Assembly: GCA_012516075.1 (NCBI GenBank)
Contig: JAAYXE010000174.1
Coordinates: 1 to 48,510 of the forward strand
DNA length: 48,510 nt
DNA from: Chloroflexota bacterium
GTDB lineage: Bacteria > Chloroflexota > Anaerolineae > Anaerolineales > UBA4823
Direction of reading: 5' to 3'
Shown here piece by piece: positions 1-9,900 of this stretch; the first letter of the stretch is position 1, and every line of letters begins with the position of its first letter. The notes below the pieces were generated by a model. That model saw nothing but the letters and a program-made list of their open reading frames with translations, ran no database searches and had not been told where the DNA came from. The position numbers and the translations under genes were made by a program.

Positions 1-197
1 CCAACGATCGCATCCAGGGGGATATCTTTGAGCCCGCGCTCTGCGGCGCCCTGCAGGCGCAGTTTTTCACGCACCTCGTCATAAGAAAGCAGGCGCGTCG
101 GTTCTCCGGTGAAGCGGGCGAGGATTTCCTTCAACGCGGCGCGCGTGCGCGCGGCGCGAAAGTCTTCGATCGCTGTGGATAATAGTTCGTTCGCCAT
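1..197 (-). CDS. N-terminus of a ParB-like (ParB/Srx fold) protein, partial
   Basis: An ATG at 197 on the minus strand opens a frame with no stop to the window edge, giving about 65 residues. A GGAAGG ribosome binding site lies about 9 bases upstream. The fragment is helical and charged, then reads LKDIPLDAIVG just before the edge. From memory, that last motif resembles the entry to the ParB/sulfiredoxin-like nuclease domain in a family of Chloroflexota proteins. The domain itself lies outside the window, so the function is inferred and the DNA target, if any, is unknown. The gene is divergent from the membrane protein at 440, and the spacer between them carries a nested inverted repeat at 226-269. 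Confidence 0.5.
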   Translation of the reverse strand, partial: MANELLSTAIEDFRAARTRAALKEILARFTGEPTRLLSYDEVREKLRLQGAAERGLKDIPLDAIV

Positions 198-225
198 CGT
201 ACTTGCCTTCCAATCACTATCACCC

Positions 226-269
226 CTGATTGAGATCGAGCGGTGGATATACCGGCTGACCTCAATCAG
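226..269. promoter_or_regulatory. Nested inverted repeat in a divergent promoter region
   Basis: A perfect 9-bp inverted repeat, CTGATTGAG (226-234) and CTCAATCAG (261-269), encloses a second short inverted repeat, CGGT (241-244) and ACCG (251-254). It lies between the divergent starts at 197 and 440, upstream of the minus-strand gene. Nested symmetry in a divergent promoter region suits either an operator for a dimeric regulator or an RNA hairpin in the minus-strand leader. A TATACT box at 316-321 could serve the plus-strand gene. No regulator is identified. Confidence 0.45.
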
Positions 270-439
270 CGCAGCATTTTACCCCTTTGCTTCGATTGTG
301 TCCACTTCTTTCGAGTATACTTTTCTGTAATCCGTTTCTCAGCCAGACAGCTTTGCTCCGCCCGGAACCGCGGTCTGGCAGGTTAAGCCCCTGAAGCAGG
401 AAGTGTCTGAAGCAGCCTTACCCCGCTGGAGGAACCGAC

Positions 440-1462
440 ATGGCGGCACCGCGACTGACCTTTTTTGTCGAACTTGAAGTCGATCGACTGCTGGATCTGT
501 TTGACGATTCACTGATCTCAGACCTGGTCGATATGCGCGCCGGCATCAGCATGGGCATGCTGGATTACGATCTCAGACGCGCGGAGGTGGTTCGCCGCCT
601 GAACCAGGCCGGCATCCCGGTGACTGCCTGGCTGCTGCTGCCCAGAGACCAGGGATACTGGTTCAACCTGGAAAACTCGGCCCTGGCGCTGGAACGCTAC
701 CAGGCCTTTCGCGAGTGGACGCAGAGCAGCGGGCTGCAGTGGGAAGCGGTCGGCCTGGATATCGAGCCGGATATCCGCGATATGGAACAGTTGCAGTCGG
801 GGAGGCTGCAGCTGCTGCGTAAGCTCCCCGGCAGGGTTTTTGGCAGGCGAGGTCTGCGCACGGCCCGCCAGAACTACCGCACCCTGGTTTCGCGGATCCG
901 CGCCGACGGCTGGCGGGTGGAGAGCTACCAGCATCCTTTTATTGTCGACGAGCGCCGCGCCCGCTCCACCCTGCTGCAGCGGGTGACCGGGATGGTGGAC
1001 GTGCCGGTGGATCGCGAGGTGCTGATGCTGTACAGCAGCATTTACCGCCCGCACGGCGCCGGGCTGCTGTGGAGCTACGCTTCCGAAGCGCAGGGGATCG
1101 GCCTGGGCATCACCGGCGGCGGTATCACGCCCGCGGTAGGTGACCCGCAGCCGCTCACCTGGGATGAGCTGGACCGGGATCTGCGGTTAGCCTGGTACTG
1201 GAGCGACCATCTGTATATCTTCAGCCTGGAAGGCTGTGTGCAGCAGGGCTTTCTACCCCGGCTGAAGGAGTTCGTCTGGGATAAGCCCATTCTGATTCCG
1301 GAAGTGAGTGTAGAGCACGTAGCACGCTGGCGCGCCGCCCTGGCCTCGCTGCTGTGGGTGAGCGCTCATTTCCAGTGGCTGCTGGCCTCAGCCGCAGCCT
1401 CCTTCGTACTGGTGCGCCTGCTGCGGCGCTTCCTGCGGGGGCAGCGCGCAGAAGCGAGCTAA
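440..1462 (+). CDS. Membrane-anchored TIM-barrel-like protein of unknown function
   Basis: This gene encodes 340 residues. The ATG at 440 follows GGAGG at about 428 with good spacing. The region around residues 60-120 alternates strands and helices, with VTAWLLLP followed by VGLDIEPD. An Asp-x-Glu at the end of a beta strand, as in GLDIE, resembles the catalytic strand of glycoside hydrolase TIM barrels such as family 18. I cannot assign a family or substrate. Residues about 295-330 are hydrophobic and followed by an Arg-rich tail, suggesting a single C-terminal membrane anchor with the catalytic part mostly soluble. No signal peptide is visible, so the soluble part may be cytoplasmic. The stop codon overlaps the stop of the convergent sugar kinase by three bases, so no terminator separates the two. 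Confidence 0.6.
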   Translation: MAAPRLTFFVELEVDRLLDLFDDSLISDLVDMRAGISMGMLDYDLRRAEVVRRLNQAGIPVTAWLLLPRDQGYWFNLENSALALERYQAFREWTQSSGLQWEAVGLDIEPDIRDMEQLQSGRLQLLRKLPGRVFGRRGLRTARQNYRTLVSRIRADGWRVESYQHPFIVDERRARSTLLQRVTGMVDVPVDREVLMLYSSIYRPHGAGLLWSYASEAQGIGLGITGGGITPAVGDPQPLTWDELDRDLRLAWYWSDHLYIFSLEGCVQQGFLPRLKEFVWDKPILIPEVSVEHVARWRAALASLLWVSAHFQWLLASAAASFVLVRLLRRFLRGQRAEAS

Positions 1463-2418
1463 CCGGCCTGTGCCAGGAAGGCCTCTACCTCCTGCCGCCG
1501 GGGCAGGGCCGGGATGGCCCCGCGCCGGGTGGTGGTGAGGGCGCCCACGGCGTTGGCGAAGCGCAGGATTTCGTGCAGGCGGGTCTGATCCAGGCTGGCT
1601 AACAGCTGCTCGCTCAGGCCGGCCAGCATCCCGGCGACAAACCCGTCCCCGGCCCCGGTTGTATCCACTGCATGGACCGGGAACCCGGGGATTTCCCCGT
1701 TAAAATCGGGCGTGAAATACGCACAGCCATCTTTCCCCCGGGTCACCACAAGCAGCTTCAACTCCGGGTGCCACAGCGCCTGGGCACCCTGCGTAATATC
1801 CTCCATCCCGCTCAGAAAGGCCAGCTCTTCCTCGCTCACCTTGATCACGTGGGCCAGCGGCCAGCCCAGGCGGATCCCTTCGCGGGCGGCATGCTCATCC
1901 GCCCACAGGTTCAGGCGCAGATTCGGGTCGTAGGAGATCAGCGCTCCAGCCTGGCGGGCGGTTTCCACGGCGTACAGGGTGGCGCTGCGGGACGGCTCGG
2001 AGATCAGGCTGATCGAGCCGAAGTGGAAGACGCGCGCCTGCTGCAGCAGCGCGGTGTGCACTTCTTCGGGGGTATACAGTATATCGGCGCTGGGGCTGCG
2101 GTAAAACTCGAAATCGCGCTCGCCGCTGGCCTGCAGCGAGACAAACGCCAGCATGGTGCGGGCCTCGCGGCTGAAGCACAGACCCGAGATGTCCACCCCG
2201 TTTTCTTTCAGCGTGCGGGCCAGGAAGCGGCCGAACGCATCCTCCCCAACCTTGCCCAGGAAGGCGCTCGTCACGCCCAGCCGTGCTGTGCCAACGGCCA
2301 CATTGGCCGGTGCGCCCCCGGCCGCCTTTTCGAACGCAGGCGCCTCCTCCAGCGAGACGCCGGCCCGGGTGGATACAAAATCGATCAGCAGTTCTCCCAG
2401 GGTGATGACAGCGGGCAT
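1459..2418 (-). CDS. PfkB-family carbohydrate kinase, probable fructokinase
   Basis: This 319-residue protein belongs to the ribokinase/PfkB family and should phosphorylate a sugar with ATP; fructose is most likely. GGAPANVA (residues 34-41) is the N-terminal sugar-binding signature. DTTGAGD (252-258) is the C-terminal PfkB signature, with Asp258 as the expected catalytic base. Length matches bacterial fructokinases. The frame stays open 83 codons further upstream, but the ATG at 2418 begins the conserved PAVITLGELLIDF strand and has a GGAGA site a few bases away. A TATACT box at 2469-2474 (minus) fits as promoter. The gene stands alone and is convergent with the TIM-barrel gene. Exact sugar specificity cannot be read from sequence. 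Confidence 0.88.
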   Translation of the reverse strand: MPAVITLGELLIDFVSTRAGVSLEEAPAFEKAAGGAPANVAVGTARLGVTSAFLGKVGEDAFGRFLARTLKENGVDISGLCFSREARTMLAFVSLQASGERDFEFYRSPSADILYTPEEVHTALLQQARVFHFGSISLISEPSRSATLYAVETARQAGALISYDPNLRLNLWADEHAAREGIRLGWPLAHVIKVSEEELAFLSGMEDITQGAQALWHPELKLLVVTRGKDGCAYFTPDFNGEIPGFPVHAVDTTGAGDGFVAGMLAGLSEQLLASLDQTRLHEILRFANAVGALTTTRRGAIPALPRRQEVEAFLAQAG

Positions 2419-2468
2419 ATCCTTCGTTCTTTCTCCTGCAGTGGTAAATCTGTTCGTCGGCGGTGTTA

Positions 2469-2474
2469 AGTATA
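2469..2474 (-). promoter_or_regulatory. Putative -10 box for the sugar kinase
   Basis: TATACT on the minus strand lies about 50 bases upstream of the kinase ATG at 2418. No convincing -35 was found. Confidence 0.35.
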
Positions 2475-2574
2475 TCAGCGGTAGGGAGGAGAATGCTCTA
2501 TGGCAGGTTTTCCACCTGCCCCCTTTTAGGAGATAGTGCCCCCTTAATTTCTTACGCAATAAATTTTTCTGTGA

Positions 2575-2659
2575 GGGCGCGGCGCTGCGTCGAGATCCGG
2601 TAATTTTCCTCGGGTAACTGTCAGGCAGGCTGCACAGCTGCTTTTGACGCGCCGTGCCC
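2575..2659. repeat. 85-bp element with GGGCGCGGC/GCCGTGCCC ends (copy A)
   Basis: The left end reads GGGCGCGGCGC and the right end GCGCCGTGCCC, a near-perfect 11-bp terminal inverted repeat. By hand alignment without gaps, about 60 of 85 positions match the element at 40355-40439, including internal positions such as CGAGA and GTCAGG. Both copies are intergenic and have the same length. It could be a degenerate miniature mobile element or a structured RNA; neither is shown. Confidence 0.65.
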
Positions 2660-2678
2660 CAAAACACGTAAGGGACTG

Positions 2679-2725
2679 CATCCTCGTAAGGATGTGCCTA
2701 CAACCTGATGCAATCCTGTGAGGAT
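2679..2725. repeat. Two tandem small hairpins
   Basis: CATCCT-cgta-AGGATG (2679-2694) is followed by ATCCT-gtg-AGGAT (2713-2725). Both stems are perfect and share the core ATCCT/AGGAT, so they look like one small palindrome in two copies. They lie upstream of the promoter at 2857 and have no T-run after them, so they are unlikely to be terminators. Confidence 0.5.
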
Positions 2726-2856
2726 GTGGAGCACACGCGCCAGGACTGCGGATAGTCGAATATCGTCTTTGACGATCGCGGCATGTTGCGATATACTCAC
2801 CCCTGGGGGATAACAAAAGTACACGTGTCTGTCATTCTGCTCCATCGCTGCTTGAA

Positions 2857-2884
2857 TTGAAGCGCACTGCTGTACAAGTATAAA
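2857..2884 (+). promoter_or_regulatory. Putative sigma70-type promoter for usp-cgs
   Basis: TTGAAG (2857-2862), a 16-bp spacer and TATAAA (2879-2884) lie about 85 bases upstream of the universal stress protein start at 2968. This is the best promoter-like match in the spacer and would drive both the stress protein and the glucan synthase. Confidence 0.5.
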
Positions 2885-2967
2885 GTAAGCACACCGCCGG
2901 TGTCGTATCGCCTGAGCACGCCTGCCGGACGGTGGTTAACAGTCCTACCTTTCAGGAGGGAGCTGGT

Positions 2968-3924
2968 ATGTTCGCCCATATCCTAATTCCGCTGGACGGC
3001 TCACCGCTGGCGGAGGTTGTCCTGCCGTATGCAGTCGCCGTAGGCCGGTCATGCCGCTCGCGCCTTACCCTGCTGCGGGTTCTGGATTCCAACAGCGAAG
3101 CGACACGTCCCCGGGCGGTGGACCCCTTCGAATGGCAGATCCGCCGGGCGGAAGCCGAAGCCTACCTGCGCGACAAGGCGATGATGCTGGAGAACGCCGG
3201 GCTGCAGACCGGTTTTGAGGTGCGGGAAGGACGGTCGGCCGAGACCGTGGTTGAATTTGCGCGCAGCGCTCAGGCGGACCTGATTCTGCTCAGCTCTCAC
3301 GGCCGCAGCGGGATCAGCGGCTGGAACGTCAGCAGCGTGGTGCAGAAGATCATCATGCGCGCCCGCCGGTCAGTCATGATCGTACGCGCTTATCAGCCGG
3401 TGGCGGCCGGGCTGGAGGATCTGTGCTTTCACCGCATCCTGGTCCCGCTGGACGGCTCGCAGCGCGCCGAAGTGGTGCTGCCGGTGGCTGCCGCCCTGGC
3501 TCATGATAAAGACGCCGAACTGCTGGTGGTGCATGTGATTGAAAAGCCGCACATGACCCACCGCACCCCTCTTTCTGTCGAAGACATCGAACTGGTCAAC
3601 CAGCTCACCGAGCGCAACCGCATCGAAGCCGTGCGTTATTTCGAGGAGCTTCAATCCCGCCTGGATGTGCGCGTGCAGTTTGAAGTGCTGCTGGGGGACA
3701 GCGCGGACCTGACCCTGCACGAGACGGTGGAAAAGGAGCAGGTCGATCTGGTGATCCTGTCCGCGCACGGTCATTCCGGGCATGTGAAGTGGCCTTACGG
3801 AAGCACGGTGGTCAGTTTTATTGCCTACGGCACGTCCCCGCTGTTGATCGTGCAGGACCTGCCGCACGACCAGATCGAACGCTCCCGGGCTGAGGTGGCG
3901 GCCGAGGAGCACGGAGGACGCTGA
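2968..3924 (+). CDS. Tandem-domain universal stress protein (UspA family)
   Basis: This 318-residue cytoplasmic protein contains two UspA domains, roughly residues 1-140 and 155-310. Each starts with the strand signature ILIPLDGS or ILVPLDGS and ends with an ATP-binding type loop: SSHGRSGISG in the first and SAHGHSGH in the second, each followed by a Ser/Thr patch. Such proteins bind ATP and modulate stress survival, but their partners are usually unknown. The ATG at 2968 is chosen because AGGAGG (2954-2959) precedes it at ideal spacing; an earlier in-frame start has none. The stop lies 3 bp before the cyclic glucan synthase ATG, so the two are almost certainly co-transcribed. That suggests a role tied to osmotic or envelope stress. 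Confidence 0.9.
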   Translation: MFAHILIPLDGSPLAEVVLPYAVAVGRSCRSRLTLLRVLDSNSEATRPRAVDPFEWQIRRAEAEAYLRDKAMMLENAGLQTGFEVREGRSAETVVEFARSAQADLILLSSHGRSGISGWNVSSVVQKIIMRARRSVMIVRAYQPVAAGLEDLCFHRILVPLDGSQRAEVVLPVAAALAHDKDAELLVVHVIEKPHMTHRTPLSVEDIELVNQLTERNRIEAVRYFEELQSRLDVRVQFEVLLGDSADLTLHETVEKEQVDLVILSAHGHSGHVKWPYGSTVVSFIAYGTSPLLIVQDLPHDQIERSRAEVAAEEHGGR

Positions 3925-3927
3925 TCC

Positions 3928-6900
3928 ATGCCCCAACAGGCTGCTGAGCTGCAGGACAACCCCACCAACCAGCCGTATGATGAAGCGGAGACCGGAGGCA
4001 GCCGTCTGGAAGAACTGGCGCGTGCCTCCGCTGCTGCACAACCGGCCGCTGCAGGGCTCACACCGGGTCTGCTGCTGGCGGACTATCTGGACGACTACGA
4101 AAAGATCATCCAGTATGCCGTGCGCCACTTCCAGCGCATGAGCGAGCAGGAAACCTTTCTCCCCTATTCGGCTGAATGGCTGCTGGACAACCACTATATC
4201 GTCAACCAGGCGCTGCGCGAGGTGCGCGAGGATTACCCGTATGGTTACGCCCGCCAGCTCCCCAGGATTACCGCGGGCGAACTGGCCGGCCAGCCGCGCG
4301 TCTACGCCCTGGCCCGCGATCTGATCATTTTTGAAAAGGCCAGCCTGGACATGGAGCGCGTGCGGCGCTTCACCGGCGCTTACCAGTCTACCTCCCCGCT
4401 CACCATGGGAGAGCTCTGGGCAGTGCCGATTATGCTGCGCCTTGGCATCATCCAGACCCTGGTGTTCGCGCTGATTGAGCTGACCCGGGATCTCGAAGAG
4501 CCCGGCGCTGTGGAGCGCTCGATCCCTCTCATTGACCTGGGCGCGGACGTGCCCCTCGACGAGCGTGTGGCAGCCTGCATTGTCAGCCTGCGGGCGCTGG
4601 CCGCCGAGGACTGGAAGGACTTCTTCGAGAGCCTGAGCCACGTTGAGCGCATCCTGCGGCGCGAGCCGGCCAACCTGTATGCCGGCATGGACTTCGAGAC
4701 CCGCGACCGCTACCGCAAGGCCGTTGAGGAACTGGCGATGGCTGCGGGGAGGTCCGAACAGGATGTGGCCTGGGAGGCAGTGCGCCTGGCCCAGAGCCGC
4801 TGGGATGATGCGCTGCGCCCGTCCGGGCAGAACAACCGGCGCGGGCACCTGTATTCTGAGCAAATCCCGTATTGGGACGGTTTTACCACCAGGCGTGAAG
4901 AGCATGTGGGCTACTACCTGGTCGACGAGGGTAGGAAAGCCCTGGAGGAAAGCCTCGCCTTCCGCCCGCGAGGCCTGCAGTCGCTCCGGCGCTGGATCTT
5001 CGCTCACCCGGGGCTGTTTTACGGCAGCCTGATCTTCCTGCTGACCCTGCTCCTGATCGCCCTGCTGCTGGCATTTCTGGTCGCCAGCCAGGCCACCTTC
5101 CTGCAGCGCCTGGGGGCTGTGCTGCTGGCCCTGGTTCCGGCGGTGAATCTGGCGGTGACCCTGGCCAACTGGCTGGTCACCCATTTCGTCCCGCCGCGCG
5201 TGCTGCCGCGCATGGATTTTTCCAGAGCGATCCCGCCCGACTGCACGACACTGGTGACCATTCCTGCGCTGATCAGCAGCCCGGAGGAGCTGGATTCGCT
5301 CCTGCAGCAGATCGAGATCCACTACCTGCGCAACCAGGACAACAACCTGCTCTTCGGTCTGCTGACCGATTTCAACGATGCTGACAGCCAGCACCTGGAT
5401 GGAGACGATGAACTGCTGCAGGCTGCCGGAGCAGGTATAGAAGCGCTCAATCGCAAATACGGGCGCGGCTCCCAGCATCCGTTTTACCTTTTCCACCGTG
5501 AACGGCGCTGGAACGAGAAGGAACGCATCTGGATGGGCTGGGAGCGCAAGCGCGGTAAGCTGCAGGAGCTTAACCGCCTGATTCTCGGCCGGCAGGACAC
5601 ATCCTTCACCCGGCTGGTCGGCAACTTGAGCCGGCTGGCTGACGTGCGCTACGTGATCACCCTGGATGCCGACACGGCGCTGCACCGCAGCAGTGCTGCA
5701 GAGATGGTCGCCACCCTTGCCCACCCGCTGAACCGCCCCGAGTTCGACACATCGGGAAGGGTCACGGCCGGCTACACCATCCTGCAGCCGCGCACGGAAA
5801 TCAGCGCTCCCAGCGCCAACCGTTCGCTCTTCACCCGCATCTTCGCCGGCGACACCGGCCTGGATCTGTATACACTCGCTGTATCCGACGTGTACCAGGA
5901 CCTTTTCGGGGAGGGGATTTTCGTTGGCAAAGGGATCTACGATGTGGCCGCCTTCGAGCGCAGTCTCGAAGGACGGGTGCCGGAGAACGCTTTGCTCAGC
6001 CACGATCTGTTCGAAGGCATCCACGGGCGCGCCGGCCTGGTGACCGACATCGTGCTCATTGAGGATTACCCGCCGAGCTACCTGGCTTACGTGAGCCGTC
6101 TGCACCGCTGGATTCGCGGCGACTGGCAGATCCTGCCCTGGCTCTTTCCGACCGTTCCCGCGCAGGACGGGAAGCGCATCCGCAGCCGGCTCTCGCTGAT
6201 CAACCGCTGGAAGATCCTGGACAACCTGCGCCGCAGTCTGTCAGCGCCGGCGCTGCTGCTTTTCTTCGCCGTGGCCTGGGCCGCCCTGCCCGGTTATCCC
6301 TGGATGTGGACGCTGCTGGGCAGCCTGACGCTGGCGGGACCGCTGCTGACCGGGGTGCTCTCGACGGTGCTGAGCGTGCTGCGGGGCGCCTCGATGACAG
6401 AAAACATGCCTTCGCTGCGCCAGACGGCACTGCGCTGGCTGCTCTCGCTGGCTTTCCTGCCCTTCGAATCCGTGGTGGTGCTGGATGCCGTGCTGACCAC
6501 CCTGGTGCGCCTGCTGCTGCGCCGGGGAGGTATGCTGGAATGGACGCCTGCGGCGCTCTCCGCTCGCCGCTGGGGGAGCGAACGGTCGCTGCTGACCGTC
6601 TGGCAGAACATGATCGAGGCTCCGCTGATCGCCTTACTGGCCGCCCTCATGCTGGTGGTCCTGCGCCTGCAGGCGCTGTGGGGGGCGCTGCCGCTGCTGG
6701 GAGCCTGGTTTCTCTCGCCGCTGGTGGTCGACTTCCTCAGCCGGCCGCTGCATGAGGGCCCGGACGAACTGACCCCGGACCAGACCCGGGAACTGCGCAC
6801 CCTGGCGCGCCAGACCTGGCTGTTCTTCGAGCAGTTTGTCGGCCCGGAGGATCGCTGGCTGCCGCCGGATCACTATCAGGAAGCGCCGCGCGGCATTGTG

Positions 6901-9900
6901 GCGCACCGCACCTCGCCCACCAACATCGGATTGTCGCTGCTGGCTGCCTTAAGCGCCTACGACTTCGGTTATGTGGGGATGCTCAATCTGGTGAGCCGCC
7001 TGCAGGTCACCTTCGAGACGCTGGAAAAGCTCGAACGCTACCGCGGGCACTTTCTAAACTGGTACGACACCCGCACGCTGGAGCCGCTGCAGCCGCGCTA
7101 TGTTTCCACGGTGGACAGCGGCAACCTGGCAGCCTGCCTGCTGGCGCTGGGGCAGGGCTGCCTGCAGGTGCCGGGTGAGCCGGTGCTGCGCTGGGAGACC
7201 TGGGACGGCCTGCTGGACCTGCTGCGGCTGTTGAGGCGGGAAGTGCAGCAGGCCGGGGAGGACGACCAGAGCCCGGATTCCGCTCAACTGCAGTCCCGCA
7301 TCGACGCGCTCTGCGACCAGATCAGCGCGCAGCGCTACTTTCCGGAGCGCTGGGCCGGCCTGGTGACGCGCCTGCTCGAAGAGCACATCCCCGCCCTGGA
7401 ACTGGCCCTGGTGCGCCTGGTCGAGGCGGAGGAGGATGGGGCGGGCAGCGAAAGCCTGCGCCGGCTGCGCATTTACTCGCGCAACGTCCGCCGCCACCTG
7501 GAAAGCGCCCGTCGTGAGGTGGAAGTGCTGGTTCCCTGGCTGGTCACCCTGGATGCCCTCCCGCTTCCGGTCGAGCGCCTGGGGCCCGACCTGGGCCTTG
7601 AATGGGAGCGCCTGCGCGCTGAACTCTCGACAGTGCCCACCCTGCAGGAGATCCCCCTGCGCGCCCGTACTGGCCTGGAACGGCTGGCGGAGTTTCGCAC
7701 CCGGGTGGAGCGCGCCGGGCTGCCTGCGGAAGCAGGGCAGGCCCTGCTGGATTGGGCCAACCGTCTGGGCGAGCAGTTATCGGAAGCATCGTACTCCGCC
7801 AAAGCGCTGATGATCGGTTTTGAGACGCTCTACCGCCAGGCGAACGAGATGGTCCAGGAGATGAACTTCTCCTTCCTGTTCAACCCGCTGCGTAAGGTTT
7901 TCCATATCGGTTACAACCACTCGCTCGGCCGGCTGGACAGCAACTTCTACGACCTGCTGGCATCGGAAGCACGCATCGCCAGCCTGGTGGCGATTGCCAA
8001 AGGAGACGTGCCTTACAGCCACTGGCTGCACCTGGCACGGCCGGTCACGCGCATCGACGGAACACAGGTTTTGCTCTCCTGGAGCGCCACCATGTTCGAG
8101 TACCTGATGCCGCTGCTCGTCCTGCGTTCGTACGAAGGCACACTGCTCGACCATACCATGAAGGCCGCAGCAGGCTACCAGATCGAATACGGTCGCAAAA
8201 AGCGGGTGCCCTGGGGGATCTCAGAATCAGGTTACTACCGCTTCGACGAAAACCAGAATTACCAGTACCGCGCGTTCGGCGTGCCCGGGCTGGGGTTCAA
8301 ACGCGGACTGGGCGACGACCTGGTGATCACGCCCTACGCCTCGCTGCTGGCCCTGCCGCTGCAGCCCCAGGCTGTGATTGATAATCTGCGCGACCTGCGT
8401 AGCATCCACATGCTGGGCATTTACGGCCTTTATGAGGCAGTGGATTTCACCTCCACCCGGCTCCCTCTGGGGCGTGATTACGAGATCGTGCGCTCGTACA
8501 TGGCGCACCACCAGGGCATGATTCTGCTTTCCATCGCCAACACCCTAAAGGGGAACGTGATGGTGCAGCGCCTGCACGCGCATCCCCTGATCCAGAGTGT
8601 CGATCTGCTGCTGCAGGAGCAGATCCCCCAGAACCCGCCGGTGGAGCAGCCCCAGGAAGCGCAGGAGATGCACATGCCCCCGGCGGAGCCGGTTATCGCC
8701 CAGCCCTGGGCTGTCCCGGTCGAGAGCTTCCAGCCGCGGGTGCACGTCCTCTCCAACGGGCGCTACAGCGTGCTGATCGATAACAGCGGCGGGGGGCGCA
8801 GCACATGGAAGGACTTCGAACTGACGCGCTGGCGAGCAGACACCACATTGAACAACTGGGGGACCTGGTTTTATATCCAGGATACAGACAGCGGGCGCTG
8901 CTGGTCTCCCACGGTGCAGCCGCTGGGAGAGCCGCCGGATGAGTATGCCGTGCGCTTCAGCCCCCAAATGGCTGAGTTCCGCTCGCATGTGGAGGATATC
9001 TCTGCTGTTCTGGAGGTCGCGGTCGCCCCGGACGACGATGTGGAGGTGCGCCTGCTGACCCTCACCAACCACTCGTCCCGGCCGCGTCGCCTGCAGGTCG
9101 TTAGCTACGCAGAGGTATCGCTGGCCGCGGGTGGGGATGAAAGGCACCCCGCTTATAACAAGCTCTTTATCGAAAGCGAGTGGCACGCGGAGCTCAACGA
9201 GTTGATCTTCCGCAGACGGCTGCGCAAAAGCACCGAAGAGCCGGTTTTCCTGATCCATTTCCTGACCACCGGGCCGCAAACCACCCTCAGCGGCCGCTAC
9301 GAGAGCGACCGCTTACGCTTCCTGGGGCGGGGCCGCACGGCGCGCCGCCCGCAGGCGCTCTTCGATCGCGGCGGGTTGAGCGGAACCACGGGCGCAACGC
9401 TGGACCCGGTGCTGTCGCTGGGCCAGGAGATACACATCGAGCCGCACGACACCCGGCAGCTCGCCTTCCTCACACTGGCGGCGTCCTCACGTGCTTCGGC
9501 GGTCAGTGCGGCGCGGCGCTACGCATCCTGGCACCAGATCGAGCGCGCCTTCGACCGCGCCCGTTCGCAGGCGGAGGTGGAACTGCGCCGTCTGCACCTC
9601 TCCACACCTCAGCTTGAGGTCATCCAGAAGCTGCTCTCGGTGCTGGTTTATCCCTGCCCCGGTCTGAGAGCGCCCGGAGACGTGCTGGCTGCCAACCGGC
9701 TGGGCCAGCCCGGCCTGTGGCCCTTTGGCATTTCGGGCGATGATCCCATCCTGCTGGTGCGCGTCAGCAACGCCGATGAACTGGTGATGCTGCAGGAGGT
9801 CCTCACCGCTCACCGCTACTGGCGCAGCCGCGGCATGCGCGTGGACCTGGTGGTCCTCAACGAACAGGGCACAGATTACGGGCAGGAGCTGCAGAACCTG

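Larger units (their letters stand above)
2419..2967. other. Spacer of about 550 bp between divergent genes
   Basis: There is no convincing gene here. The spacer holds a kinase -10 box (2469), an 85-bp element bounded by inverted repeats (2575-2659), two small perfect hairpins (2679-2725) and a promoter for the stress protein-glucan synthase operon (2857-2884). Short open frames on both strands lack ribosome sites and recognisable protein character. Confidence 0.6.

Noticed and set aside
2932..2967. Earlier start for the universal stress protein
   Set aside because: The AGGAGG at 2954 lies inside that extension and perfectly serves the ATG at 2968.
3370..6105. Long open frame on the minus strand (911 codons)
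   Set aside because: It is a shadow of the stress protein and glucan synthase genes, which have clear domains on the plus strand. The shadow protein is low-complexity and Gln/His/Arg-rich.
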